Source: Pelagihabitans pacificus
GTDB taxonomy: Bacteria > Bacteroidota > Bacteroidia > Flavobacteriales > Flavobacteriaceae
Assembly: GCF_009371985.2 (NCBI RefSeq)
Contig: NZ_VIKU02000002.1
Location: forward strand, 372,001-436,000
Length of the DNA: 64,000 nt
Direction: 5' to 3'
Shown: positions 34,937 to 43,749 of the stretch, piece after piece
Numbering within the stretch: the stretch's first letter is position 1
Layout: each line of letters begins with the position of its first letter
Notes under the pieces: generated by a model
Databases searched by the model: none
Seen by the model: the letters and a program-made list of their open reading frames with translations, nothing else
What the model was told of the DNA's origin: nothing
Program-made: the position numbers and the translations under genes

Positions 34937-37768
34937 CTAAAACCGATAGTTCAGCTTTAGTACGACCGCCCTCGGAAGCACCGGTACTACCACAAAACTA
35001 GCGTTGGGATTGGACTGTACAAACTCGGTAGTGACCCCGTTCGCATTTGCCCCAAAACTGTTCGCACCAAAGAAATTGGCCAGGCCGGCCGAATTCAAGA
35101 GGTTGGTGCCGAGAATACTTGCATCGATATTTTCATTGATGGCATATCCAAGGCCGGCATTGAAAATGCTATAGGAAGGAAGTTGAAATGCATTCGCGAC
35201 GTTTCCTTCCCGTTCGCCCATGAACTGCCATCTAAGAAATCCGTTGAACCTTTCCTTTTCATATTCAGTACCCAAATTAAACATGATATTTGGATTGAAT
35301 GGAAGCTCGTTATCCGAGAAGTCGGTTATCGAGTCATCGGAAATATCCACTGTTCCCGCTGCATCATAGATGGTCCATTGTGTCGCTACCGCATTTTGGA
35401 GCGTTCCGTTGAACGTTAGACCGAGGTCGGGAGTGACGGCGTAGGCACTCTCCCACTCCAGCCCGATGGTTCTTGAATCATTGAACTGCACGGGTGTGTA
35501 AAAAATACTGCCACTTTCCTCGTCGAACTCGAAGTTAGTGGTGGCGATATCCCTTAACTGGCTCCAAAAAGCGGTGGTGGTAAAAGAGAATTGATTACCT
35601 CCCCACTTCACACCGAGCTCTGCTTGATTTATTTTTTGGATTTCAGCAGCTTGATTTATGGGTACATTTTCGAAGTTATTAAAGTAGTAATTCAGTTCCG
35701 GTGCTTTGTTTCCTCGGGAAAATCGAAAAAAAACGGCAACATTTTGTTTAAAAGTGTAGTTGAGCCCTGCAGAATAGGACAGGTAGTCATAGGTAAAATC
35801 GAAGGAATCCCGTTCACCCGACGCAACGCGGAGGAAATTATCAAATGCGGTGGTAACATCGCCATCGACCCCACCTTCATCTGGCAGATTAATCCATCGA
35901 TCCTTACTTCCGTCATGTCCTATGGACTCGTAACGCAGTCCGGCATCGAGATATAGGTTTTCCTGTATTTTCCATCGATCATTTACAAAAGCGGCTATTT
36001 GGCTTACATCTGCCCTTGCATTAATAAAAAAAAGTCCACCATAACTACTTAAACCATTGGCATCGGTAAATTCAATTACTGGCTGCCCCGGGTTTTCCAA
36101 AGTAACGGAAAGCATTCGTGGATCGGGTTCATAGGTGACAAAACCAAAGCTCCCTTGGGTGAACATCGAGGTATCGGAAAAACCGTAGGCAGCACCTAGG
36201 GTCAAGTCGTGATTCTCCATATTTTTTGAGAGGCTCACTTCCCCAATGAGCTCGTCGGCCGCATTGTCTTTATACCAAGCGGCCGTACCCATGACGGCAT
36301 CGTTTGGGAGTCGCCCATCGGTCAGATATTCGAAACTAGGTGATCCTCCCTGAAAGGCCGCCAAGGTACCTGTGTTATCGACCCGGGCCAATTCGGTACC
36401 GGTTCGGGCGTCCCGGAACACTACCTGACCAAAACCATCGAATCCTCCCCCTAGGAAATAGGACGTGGGATCTGCCAGGCTTACAAAATTATTACTGATA
36501 GAAGTTTGCCAATTAGCACGTTTACGGGAATATTTTGTATTGAAACGAAGTATCCAATCCTTACCCAGCTCTTGAAATAAATCGACACCAAAGGCCCGGT
36601 CTTGGGCGTGTACTCCTTGGGAAGGATCAAAACCATTGGTCGCGCCTTCGTCCAGTCTTCCCGGATCGGGAATATTGGATTCAAAACCCGGCATCATCAA
36701 TGCCGTTGTATTGAAATCCTGCCCAAAAGCAGCTTTTGGATCGTCCCAATCGGTAGCGGCCACCCCGGTATAGCGATTTGTAAAATCATCCAATATTTTG
36801 CCGTAAAACTTAAGATATCCACCACTGGTCCTTTTAATGATGTTCATTTTTAATTGCCCCCCTTTGCTAAAGGTAAAATCTGTATTGCGTGCTCCCTCAT
36901 CGTTTCGGTAGTGTCCTCCGAGATTGAAAAACCAGTTATTCCCCAATGGGCCACCCAAGGTCCCGTCTATCCGGGTCAATGGATTATTTTCGCCTTGGAG
37001 TCCTCCCTGTAACGAAATCTCTCCACCGAATTGATCTTTAGGGCCTTGGGAAATGAAGTTGAATATACCCCCTGGGGCGTTCAAGGCCGTGATAGAGGCA
37101 CTTCCCCCACGTATGGCCTCCACTTTCTCGGTAGTAAGATCCATGCGATGGAATAATTCCGGAGTGTAATAGGAATGTTGTATGAGACTTACCGGAAGGC
37201 CGTCTTCCTGTAACGATACATAGTACCAACCTATATCGTCCTCTGCCGAAGCGGAAATCCCACGTGCATATACCCTGGTGAACACCTCCCCGGCGGATGG
37301 ATCTGTAAAGACGCCGGGGATCGCTTGCAAAATATCCGCGGTACCTCTGGGTACCAAGCGTTGCAAGGCCTCTTTCTCGAGGGTAGTTATCGCCGTACTC
37401 GACTCTAATTGAATTCGCGGATCAAAAACACCCGTAACCACCACGTTTTGTAGGTTGAGCGGGTCGTCTTCCAAGGTCGGGGACAACGTTATATCCTGGG
37501 AATTAATGGTCAGCGATTCACGATAGGTCTTCGCCCCTACATAGGTGATTACCAAAGTGTATTCCCCGGCATCGACGTTGGGAATGTTAAAAGCTCCCTT
37601 GGCATCCGTCACGGCAAAACGTTGTACCGGCTCCAATACAACGGTTGCACCCACCATCGGTTCGCCATGGCTATCATTTACCTCACCGCTAATGGTTACT
37701 TGACCCGACAAGGACGAAAATATGAATGTAAAAAAGACAATTAAAAGAAAGGAAAGCGTTCTGTTCAT
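34937..37768 (-). CDS. TonB-dependent receptor, carbohydrate-type, without SusD partner
   Basis: A 943-residue receptor started at the ATG at 37768 (MNRTLSFLLIVFF); a longer start eight codons upstream would lie on the -7 box. Order: signal peptide (cleavage after LSG), carboxypeptidase-like domain residues 22-100, plug domain (LQRLVPRGTADILQAIPGV, VEAIRGGSASI), and a beta-barrel ending in the classical terminal Phe (VVLKLNYRF). It imports a ligand across the outer membrane with TonB energy. It is divergent from an MFS permease and upstream of xylBA, so a sugar or sugar-acid ligand is likely, though no SusD-like lipoprotein follows. Confidence 0.93.
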   Translation of the reverse strand: MNRTLSFLLIVFFTFIFSSLSGQVTISGEVNDSHGEPMVGATVVLEPVQRFAVTDAKGAFNIPNVDAGEYTLVITYVGAKTYRESLTINSQDITLSPTLEDDPLNLQNVVVTGVFDPRIQLESSTAITTLEKEALQRLVPRGTADILQAIPGVFTDPSAGEVFTRVYARGISASAEDDIGWYYVSLQEDGLPVSLIQHSYYTPELFHRMDLTTEKVEAIRGGSASITALNAPGGIFNFISQGPKDQFGGEISLQGGLQGENNPLTRIDGTLGGPLGNNWFFNLGGHYRNDEGARNTDFTFSKGGQLKMNIIKRTSGGYLKFYGKILDDFTNRYTGVAATDWDDPKAAFGQDFNTTALMMPGFESNIPDPGRLDEGATNGFDPSQGVHAQDRAFGVDLFQELGKDWILRFNTKYSRKRANWQTSISNNFVSLADPTSYFLGGGFDGFGQVVFRDARTGTELARVDNTGTLAAFQGGSPSFEYLTDGRLPNDAVMGTAAWYKDNAADELIGEVSLSKNMENHDLTLGAAYGFSDTSMFTQGSFGFVTYEPDPRMLSVTLENPGQPVIEFTDANGLSSYGGLFFINARADVSQIAAFVNDRWKIQENLYLDAGLRYESIGHDGSKDRWINLPDEGGVDGDVTTAFDNFLRVASGERDSFDFTYDYLSYSAGLNYTFKQNVAVFFRFSRGNKAPELNYYFNNFENVPINQAAEIQKINQAELGVKWGGNQFSFTTTAFWSQLRDIATTNFEFDEESGSIFYTPVQFNDSRTIGLEWESAYAVTPDLGLTFNGTLQNAVATQWTIYDAAGTVDISDDSITDFSDNELPFNPNIMFNLGTEYEKERFNGFLRWQFMGEREGNVANAFQLPSYSIFNAGLGYAINENIDASILGTNLLNSAGLANFFGANSFGANANGVTTEFVQSNPNASFVVVPVLPRAVVLKLNYRF

Positions 37769-37789
37769 ATTAGCTAAGATTGAGGTGTG

Positions 37790-37797
37790 CAAATATA
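37790..37797 (-). promoter_or_regulatory. -7 promoter box for the TonB receptor at 34937-37768
   Basis: On the minus strand this reads TATATTTG, an exact TAnnTTTG match 22 bases before the ATG at 37768. The -33 element is not evident. Confidence 0.5.
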
Positions 37798-37959
37798 GTC
37801 TTCATATTCATAACGTACTATTGGTTTTGTTTTTCAGTCGGTAAATTGTGACATTTTTTTTGCCGAGGCCGTTAAAATCTCAAAATCCCATCGATTTTTT
37901 TATGGATAAAATAATTTTAAACTATCTTTTCACTCGGATTGATACCAAATTCAACCTTT

Positions 37960-37976
37960 CTGAAAACTATTTTCAG
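37960..37976. promoter_or_regulatory. Perfect 7-bp inverted repeat upstream of the MFS permease
   Basis: CTGAAAA (37960-37966), three bases, then TTTTCAG (37970-37976), an exact palindrome 35 bases before the permease ATG, inside the divergent receptor/permease intergenic region. It could be an operator for a repressor encoded elsewhere. Confidence 0.4.
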
Positions 37977-38011
37977 GGAATAAATTCATAAACAACCAAA
38001 CGTTTTAATTT

Positions 38012-39280
38012 ATGGACAATACAGGAAATTCGACATCAGTGAACGCCAACAGACTTTTCTACGGAAGTTGTTTTGCGTTAATTACCACAGCCTTATCATT
38101 TAGCATTCGTGCGGGCATCTTACCGCAACTCGGAGAGGAATTAAGTCTTACCGCCGAACAGCTGGGTTACATCAATTCGATGTGGTTTTTAGGTTTCCCC
38201 ATTTCGATGGTTATCGGGGGTCTTATCTATCACAAAGTAGGTGGCAAAATAATTATGCAGTTCGCTTTTTTTGCCCATGCCATCGGGATTATCATGACCA
38301 TCTATTCGGGCAGTTATATTGGTCTATTGATTTCCACCTTGCTTATCGGACTGGGTAACGGCTGTACCGAAGCTGCTTGTAACCCTATGATAGCCGATGC
38401 TTATCAAGGGAATAGGATGAGTAAGATGATGAACCGTTTTCACATGTGGTTCCCCGGCGGCATCGTCATCGGAAGTTTGGTCTCTAAGTTTATGACCGAT
38501 GCCGGTTTTGGTTGGGAAACGCAGATATGGGTCATCTTAATACCTGCCTTGATCTATGCCTATTTGTTCTTTGGTCAAAGTTGGCCCAAGGCAAAGGTGC
38601 AGGAAGCGGCCACCCTTGCCGGAAACCTAAAGGCAATGGTATCCCCATTGTTTCTTTTCATGATTATTTGCATGGCGCTTACCGCTATCACTGAATTTGG
38701 GCCTCAACAGTGGGTAGGTCTCATTTTGGCCAAAAGTGGGGCACAACCCATGTTGGTGCTTGCGTTAGTAACGGGTCTGATGGCGGTTGCCCGTTATTTT
38801 GGTGGGGATATGGTACATAAATTCGACCAGACGGGAGTGCTTCTTGGTTCCGCTATCTTAGCGACGATAGGTGTTTATTTATTTAGTACCCAGACAGGCG
38901 GGATGGCCTATGTTGCCGCCATATTCTTTGCGCTTGGGGTCGCCTACTTCTGGCCGAACATGATTGGTTTCATAGCCGATAAAATTCCAAAAAGTGGTGC
39001 TTTGGGCATGTCTATCATCGGGGCGGTAGGAATGTTTTCCACTTCTATCTTCCAACCGATCATCGGGGGATGGATCGATTCCGATAAAGCAGCGGCCGCA
39101 GCGGCCGGACTCACTGGTGACGAGCTTGAATTGGTGGCCGGACAAGCAACGTTGGGCACCATGGTTTCCTTCCCTGCCATACTCATTGTACTCTTTACTA
39201 TTCTATTGTTTTGGGTTCGTAGTAGAAATGCGAATTCGAAAGCGCAGGCACAGACCCAGGAACCGGCCACTTCGCTTTAA
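38012..39280 (+). CDS. MFS permease, probably sugar or sugar-acid
   Basis: A 422-residue major facilitator protein with 12 predicted membrane segments and no signal peptide. It belongs to the part of the superfamily that includes fucose and hexuronate permeases (SIRAGILPQLGEELSLTAEQLGYINS at the first loop, here cited in part: LPQLGEELSLTAEQLG; NGCTEAACNPMIAD in TM4). The C-terminal tail is hydrophilic (NSKAQAQTQ). Divergent from the TonB receptor and convergent with uxaB, it may bring galacturonate or a related monomer into the cell. That substrate is inferred from the neighbours only. Confidence 0.85.
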   Translation: MDNTGNSTSVNANRLFYGSCFALITTALSFSIRAGILPQLGEELSLTAEQLGYINSMWFLGFPISMVIGGLIYHKVGGKIIMQFAFFAHAIGIIMTIYSGSYIGLLISTLLIGLGNGCTEAACNPMIADAYQGNRMSKMMNRFHMWFPGGIVIGSLVSKFMTDAGFGWETQIWVILIPALIYAYLFFGQSWPKAKVQEAATLAGNLKAMVSPLFLFMIICMALTAITEFGPQQWVGLILAKSGAQPMLVLALVTGLMAVARYFGGDMVHKFDQTGVLLGSAILATIGVYLFSTQTGGMAYVAAIFFALGVAYFWPNMIGFIADKIPKSGALGMSIIGAVGMFSTSIFQPIIGGWIDSDKAAAAAAGLTGDELELVAGQATLGTMVSFPAILIVLFTILLFWVRSRNANSKAQAQTQEPATSL

Positions 39281-39341
39281 TTTCGCTAACCTATTTCGTT
39301 GGATTTCGATTTGTCTTCCAAGAAATAGGGTTTGAAGGGAT

Positions 39342-39373
39342 AAAGGGGTTGAAAATCATTTCAACCCTTTTTT
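39342..39373. terminator. Bidirectional terminator between MFS permease and uxaB
   Basis: AAAGGGGTTGAAA pairs with TTTCAACCCTTT around a short loop and is followed by T residues on the plus strand. On the minus strand it is also followed by AT-rich sequence. It sits between the two converging stops (39280 and 39380). Confidence 0.85.
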
Positions 39374-39379
39374 ACTACC

Positions 39380-40837
39380 CTAGAAGTTGTCCAAGGACAT
39401 TAATGTCTTATGAACGGCTTCTTGTTCGATAGCCGCACCGTATCGCGTAACTCGTTCCGCCAACCCTTCAAAAGCGGTCATATCGGTTCCCCAAAGTGAC
39501 TTGTTCGACAAAATAGCGACTATCAGCGCTTTCATAGACGACTCCTTACCTTCATATTTCGCCCATTGTTCGGCGAAGAATTGGATACTTTCCGACTCGT
39601 CGCGCAACTCAATTATTGACCCTTTGAATTCCCCTTTATAATATCGTATCAATGCGGCAAGCACGAATACGATACGTTCCGGGAGTTCCTGGTACCTGTC
39701 ATAAAAATCTTTCAAGGTAGGCAACAACCGCGTCCGGAACTTGGAAATGCTATTTAGGGCAATACTTTCCAGACGATGTTTTACAAACGGATTTTCAAAT
39801 CGATTCAAAACATCGGCAATAAAAAGTTGCTTCCGGTCGTCAGGTAAGTCAAGGGTGGGTGCTACTTCCTCCTGCAACAGGGATTTCACAAAATGGCTCA
39901 TTGCCTCATCCGCCATACAATCCTTTACGGTCCGCATTCCCAACATAAAGCCCACAGGCACCATTGCCGTATGGGCTCCGTTTAGTATTCGGACCTTCAT
40001 TTCCCGATAGGGAGCCAATTCCTCAACAAAGAAAACGTTCAGCGCGGTTTGGGAAAAGGGAAGCTCTTTTTGAGCCACCTCGGGACCTTGAATTACCCAA
40101 CTGTGGTAGTACTCCCCGGCCACCATCAATTCATCTTTATATCCTAGTTTGTTTTGGAAGTGTTTTTCCCTATCTGTTGGATAACCGGACACGATACGAT
40201 CTACCAAGGTGTTACAAAAATAGTTGTTGGTCTTTATCCAATTGTCAAACGCATCCCCTAGCCCCCAATGCTCCGAATACTGCAGTATGGTTTCCTGTAA
40301 GACAAACCCGTTATCGACTATTAGCTCACAGGGCAGTATGATGCACCCCTTAGAAGTATCGGCAGCGAAATGCTGGAAACGACGGTACAACCAAACGGTC
40401 AATTTGGCCGGAAATTCCTTTGGTGGACTGTCCGCTAAGCGGTCCTCGGTATTGAATCGGATACCTGCCTCCGTGGTATTGGAAACCACAAAACGGATAT
40501 CGGACTGCTGTGCCAATTCCAAATAGCGCTCCCATTCCGTGTACGGATTGATGATGCCCTGCACGCAGTCTATCTGTTTTATTTCGGTAAACGATTCGCC
40601 GCTCGATATGCCATCCAAAATCACTGTAAATAGTCCGTCCTGCGACTTTAGGAGTTGATAATCCCCATGTTCGGTAGGTTTTACGACCACTACACCTCCT
40701 TTAAAATCAGTGAGGTCGTTTAAGGTCTGTACCATCCAATCGACAAAGCCACGGAGAAAGTTACCACCACCAAACTGCATCACTTTTATAGGTAGTATTT
40801 TGTCACTGTCTGTATTGGCCCTATCGAGTTTTTTCAT
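39380..40837 (-). CDS. uxaB: Tagaturonate reductase (altronate oxidoreductase)
   Basis: A 485-residue polyol-specific long-chain dehydrogenase of the mannitol dehydrogenase family, as expected for UxaB. The N-terminal cofactor motif is QFGGGNFLRGFVDW, and the catalytic region RILNGAHTAMVPVGFM carries the Lys/Asn/His-type block of the family. It reduces tagaturonate to altronate with NADH. The ATG at 40837 is preferred over one ten codons upstream because it follows the uxaA stop by five bases. It is the second gene of a uxaA-uxaB pair. uxaC, kdgK and kdgA are not in the window. Confidence 0.93.
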   Translation of the reverse strand: MKKLDRANTDSDKILPIKVMQFGGGNFLRGFVDWMVQTLNDLTDFKGGVVVVKPTEHGDYQLLKSQDGLFTVILDGISSGESFTEIKQIDCVQGIINPYTEWERYLELAQQSDIRFVVSNTTEAGIRFNTEDRLADSPPKEFPAKLTVWLYRRFQHFAADTSKGCIILPCELIVDNGFVLQETILQYSEHWGLGDAFDNWIKTNNYFCNTLVDRIVSGYPTDREKHFQNKLGYKDELMVAGEYYHSWVIQGPEVAQKELPFSQTALNVFFVEELAPYREMKVRILNGAHTAMVPVGFMLGMRTVKDCMADEAMSHFVKSLLQEEVAPTLDLPDDRKQLFIADVLNRFENPFVKHRLESIALNSISKFRTRLLPTLKDFYDRYQELPERIVFVLAALIRYYKGEFKGSIIELRDESESIQFFAEQWAKYEGKESSMKALIVAILSNKSLWGTDMTAFEGLAERVTRYGAAIEQEAVHKTLMSLDNF

Positions 40838-40842
40838 TCGTA

Positions 40843-42495
40843 CTAGAGTGAAATGCCCCGTTTCCAAGGTATAAAATCATCCTGACCCAATCGCACAGCG
40901 GCAGGGATACTTTTACCACTGGCCACTTGAATGATATATTCCAATAGATCGGCGGCCTTTTCTTCCACCGAAGCGGAACCTGTTATAATGTCCCCGGTGT
41001 TGAAATCGATGATATCGGCCATGCGCCGGCTAAGGTCGTTGTTGCTGGAAATCTTTATCACCGGTGCCAAAGGGTTTCCGGTAGGTGTTCCGAGTCCCGT
41101 GGTGAAGCAAATAATGGTAGCGCCCGAACCGGCGAGGCCTGTAGTGCTCTCCACATCATTTCCGGGGGTACAGAGTAGGTTCAATCCTTTTTTGGAAACC
41201 GGTTCTGCATAATCCAACACGTCGGTAATAGGACTTGTGCCTCCTTTTTTAGCCGCTCCCGCCGACTTCATGGCATCGGTTATAAGGCCGTCTTTAATGT
41301 TTCCCGGTGAGGGATTGTTGTCAAAACCAGCGCCCACTGCCAATGCACGATTCGAATACGATTGCATCAAGTTAGCGAATTTTTCCGCATCGGTGTCCGT
41401 TTCGCAGCGATTGATCAATTCCTGTTCAACTCCGTTCAATTCCGGGAATTCGGAAAGCATGGCGGTTCCTCCCAGCGCAATGAGTAAATCGGCCGTGGCT
41501 CCCAAAACCGGGTTGGCGGAGATACCTGAAAACCCATCCGATCCCCCGCATTCCAGTCCCAACACCAAGTGGCTTAAAGCGGCGGGGCGGCGTGCTACCT
41601 TATCGGCTTCGATCAAACCCAAAAAGGTTTTTTTGACAGCTTCCTCTATAAAATGTCGTTCGTTTTTACTTTTTTGCTGTTCCAGTACGTGTAGGGGCTT
41701 GGAAAAATGAGGGTCTCTTTCGGTGATGGCCTCCTCCAACATCTTGTATTGGGCATTCTGGCATCCCAAGCTTAAAATAGTGGCACCCGCCGTATTCGGG
41801 TGGGTGATGTAACCTGCCAAAAGGCTGCATAGTGTTTTCGAATCCTGCCGGGTGCCCCCACAACCGCCGTCGTGGTTCAGGAATTTAATGCCGTCGACAT
41901 TGGGGAAGATTCTTTTTTGTTTAATGTCCTCCGGGGTCCTGATGATATCGGTAGATAGAATATCCTCCGTGGACGCTCCTGTCTTATACGAATTGACCAG
42001 GCTTTCGGTATCGACCATAAAATCGGTGGTGGTATGATAGCCTAGGGATTTCAACAATGCGGATTTCAATACCTCTATGTTTCGGTTTTCACAAAAAACC
42101 AAGGGGATTACCAACCAGTGATTAGCGGTGCCTACCCTTCCGTTGGCCCTGTGGTAGCCCTCAAAAGTGCGGTCTTTCCAGAAAGTTACATCGGGGGCTT
42201 TCCAAGACGGTTTGTCCGCTCCGATTTGGTATTCCGAGGCGGCATGCGTTGTATTCAGGGTACTAAGGGATTCCCCTTGGGCTATCGGCCGGGTAGCCTT
42301 GCCCACCAAAACGCCATACATTACGATTTCATCGCCTTTCGAAAAGGGTCGTATGGCAAACTTATGTTTGGCCTTTATGTTCTGTATCAAGGGAAAATCG
42401 AGCGTGCCATAATGTATGTGGGCACCTTTTGGCAAATCGACCAAAGCGACCAGTACATTATCCTTTGGATGTATTTGTAGAAATGGTGTCGGCAT
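40843..42495 (-). CDS. uxaA: Altronate dehydratase
   Basis: A 550-residue protein with the SAF domain (residues 1-90) and the long UxaA/GarD dehydratase domain. Recognisable blocks are RANGRVGTANHWLVIPLVFC, FLNHDGGCGGTRQD, LSLGCQNAQY, LECGGSDGFSGISANP and FTTGLGTPTGNP. It dehydrates D-altronate to 2-keto-3-deoxygluconate using iron. With uxaB it forms the middle part of galacturonate catabolism, pointing to pectin-like or galacturonate-containing substrates. A near-consensus -7 box (minus TACCTTTA at 42524-42531) lies about 30 bases upstream. Confidence 0.95.
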   Translation of the reverse strand: MPTPFLQIHPKDNVLVALVDLPKGAHIHYGTLDFPLIQNIKAKHKFAIRPFSKGDEIVMYGVLVGKATRPIAQGESLSTLNTTHAASEYQIGADKPSWKAPDVTFWKDRTFEGYHRANGRVGTANHWLVIPLVFCENRNIEVLKSALLKSLGYHTTTDFMVDTESLVNSYKTGASTEDILSTDIIRTPEDIKQKRIFPNVDGIKFLNHDGGCGGTRQDSKTLCSLLAGYITHPNTAGATILSLGCQNAQYKMLEEAITERDPHFSKPLHVLEQQKSKNERHFIEEAVKKTFLGLIEADKVARRPAALSHLVLGLECGGSDGFSGISANPVLGATADLLIALGGTAMLSEFPELNGVEQELINRCETDTDAEKFANLMQSYSNRALAVGAGFDNNPSPGNIKDGLITDAMKSAGAAKKGGTSPITDVLDYAEPVSKKGLNLLCTPGNDVESTTGLAGSGATIICFTTGLGTPTGNPLAPVIKISSNNDLSRRMADIIDFNTGDIITGSASVEEKAADLLEYIIQVASGKSIPAAVRLGQDDFIPWKRGISL

Positions 42496-42814
42496 GCATC
42501 GTATCCTTTCGAATGTCCAAGCTTAAAGGTATACAATATTGTTCTTTCAGGCTATCGAAACCTTTTACCTGCGCGATTCCATAATTGGACATCGGATTTC
42601 GGGTTCCGGAAATCGACGACCTTGGCTTTGGATTCCACCCATATTCTTGTAACCATACACTGCTACTATTTCAGCAGCTCAATTGCAACCTTCTGGTCAT
42701 CCGGAACAGCGTGTTGGGGTTATCATGACAGCGTTTCTAAGAAAGGAGGCGTTTATGCGTATAGGATGTACGAAATTCGAAGCGTTATGGAACGGCTTGC
42801 TATTTACTGGCCGA
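42496..42814. other. Non-coding gap between the uxa genes and the glucan locus
   Basis: 319 bases with short open frames on both strands but nothing I recognise. It should hold the uxaA promoter and the 3' end of the glucan operon. A clear terminator hairpin after the GH17 stop is not visible. A short minus-strand frame ending DDQKVAIELLK before a stop might be a gene remnant, but it cannot be supported. Confidence 0.4.
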
Positions 42815-43723
42815 TCAAAACTTCAATTTTTCATTTTTATCCCAAAGGCCCCAATAAGCCCCGACATCGCCTTCCGCTCCTACTTTCCAAGATTCATCGA
42901 AGGATGAAAAATAGAACATTTCAATATTCTCTTTTGCAGCCCATACCTGGCTATTGATAAAGTATTTCATGGCATTTTCCGCAGAAGGAATCGCTCCTTT
43001 CAACCGTTCACCCTGACTTGGCCAACCGGTTTCCGTGATGATTACTTTTTTACCCCTTGCGGCATCCGTGGCCTGCCCAAACATCTGTTGCATATGGTTC
43101 AAGGAATATTCTATTGGACATCCCTCCCAGTAGGGATAGCAATTGGAAAGTATCACATCACAGGCTTCCGTTATTTTCGGATGATTGGTAAACTCGTAAT
43201 AGGCATCTACATATCCTACGGGAATATTCGGTATCGCTTCCTTTACCCTTTGCATGTAGGCAAGTAATTGCTCCTCGTTCAACTCTCCCCTGTATAATAC
43301 TTCATTGCCAACCGCAGCAATATCCACACAACCTTCCCTGCCCAATGCTATCAAGGCTTGCAGTTCCGTTTCATTGGTCTCCATATCATCACTTAGCCAA
43401 GCGCCCACCAAGGTTTTAAGTCCATGTCGATGTGCAATTTTAGGGATGTGCTCGTTTCCTTCAATACAGGAAAAGGAACGTACCCATTTGGTGTAAGGCT
43501 TTAAAATCCGCATTCTTCTTGCTACCTGCCCTTCAGTGATGATATCCCCTGGCTGTTGCCCATCTTCATACATGCTAAAACAAATCCCGTGCATTCCGCC
43601 TTGAAGTGTTTCCAACCAAAGTGCCCTTAATTCGTCTTCTGGAATTTTGTTAAAATCCACACCCGCGTGTCTTTCATAATTGTGTTTCGCGAGTGAAAAA
43701 TGATGACCTTCTCTATATGACAT
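42815..43723 (-). CDS. GH17 glycoside hydrolase without signal peptide (cytoplasmic)
   Basis: A 302-residue GH17 TIM barrel. The acid/base Glu is in AVGNEVLYRG near residue 140 and the nucleophile Glu in IITETGWPSQG near residue 234. GH17 enzymes act on beta-1,3-glucans as hydrolases or transglycosylases. The protein begins directly with the catalytic domain (MSYREGHHFSLAKHN), with no signal or lipobox, so it should be cytoplasmic, unlike the second GH17 in this locus. It lies 26 bases after the GPH transporter gene. It may shorten or rearrange imported beta-1,3-oligosaccharides before or after the phosphorylase. Confidence 0.92.
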   Translation of the reverse strand: MSYREGHHFSLAKHNYERHAGVDFNKIPEDELRALWLETLQGGMHGICFSMYEDGQQPGDIITEGQVARRMRILKPYTKWVRSFSCIEGNEHIPKIAHRHGLKTLVGAWLSDDMETNETELQALIALGREGCVDIAAVGNEVLYRGELNEEQLLAYMQRVKEAIPNIPVGYVDAYYEFTNHPKITEACDVILSNCYPYWEGCPIEYSLNHMQQMFGQATDAARGKKVIITETGWPSQGERLKGAIPSAENAMKYFINSQVWAAKENIEMFYFSSFDESWKVGAEGDVGAYWGLWDKNEKLKF

Positions 43724-43749
43724 TATATTTTATCTATTTAATACCTTTG

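Noticed and set aside
42622-42957. A plus-strand 111-residue frame across the uxaA/GH17 gap
   Set aside because: It runs into the GH17 gene antisense and shows no domain.
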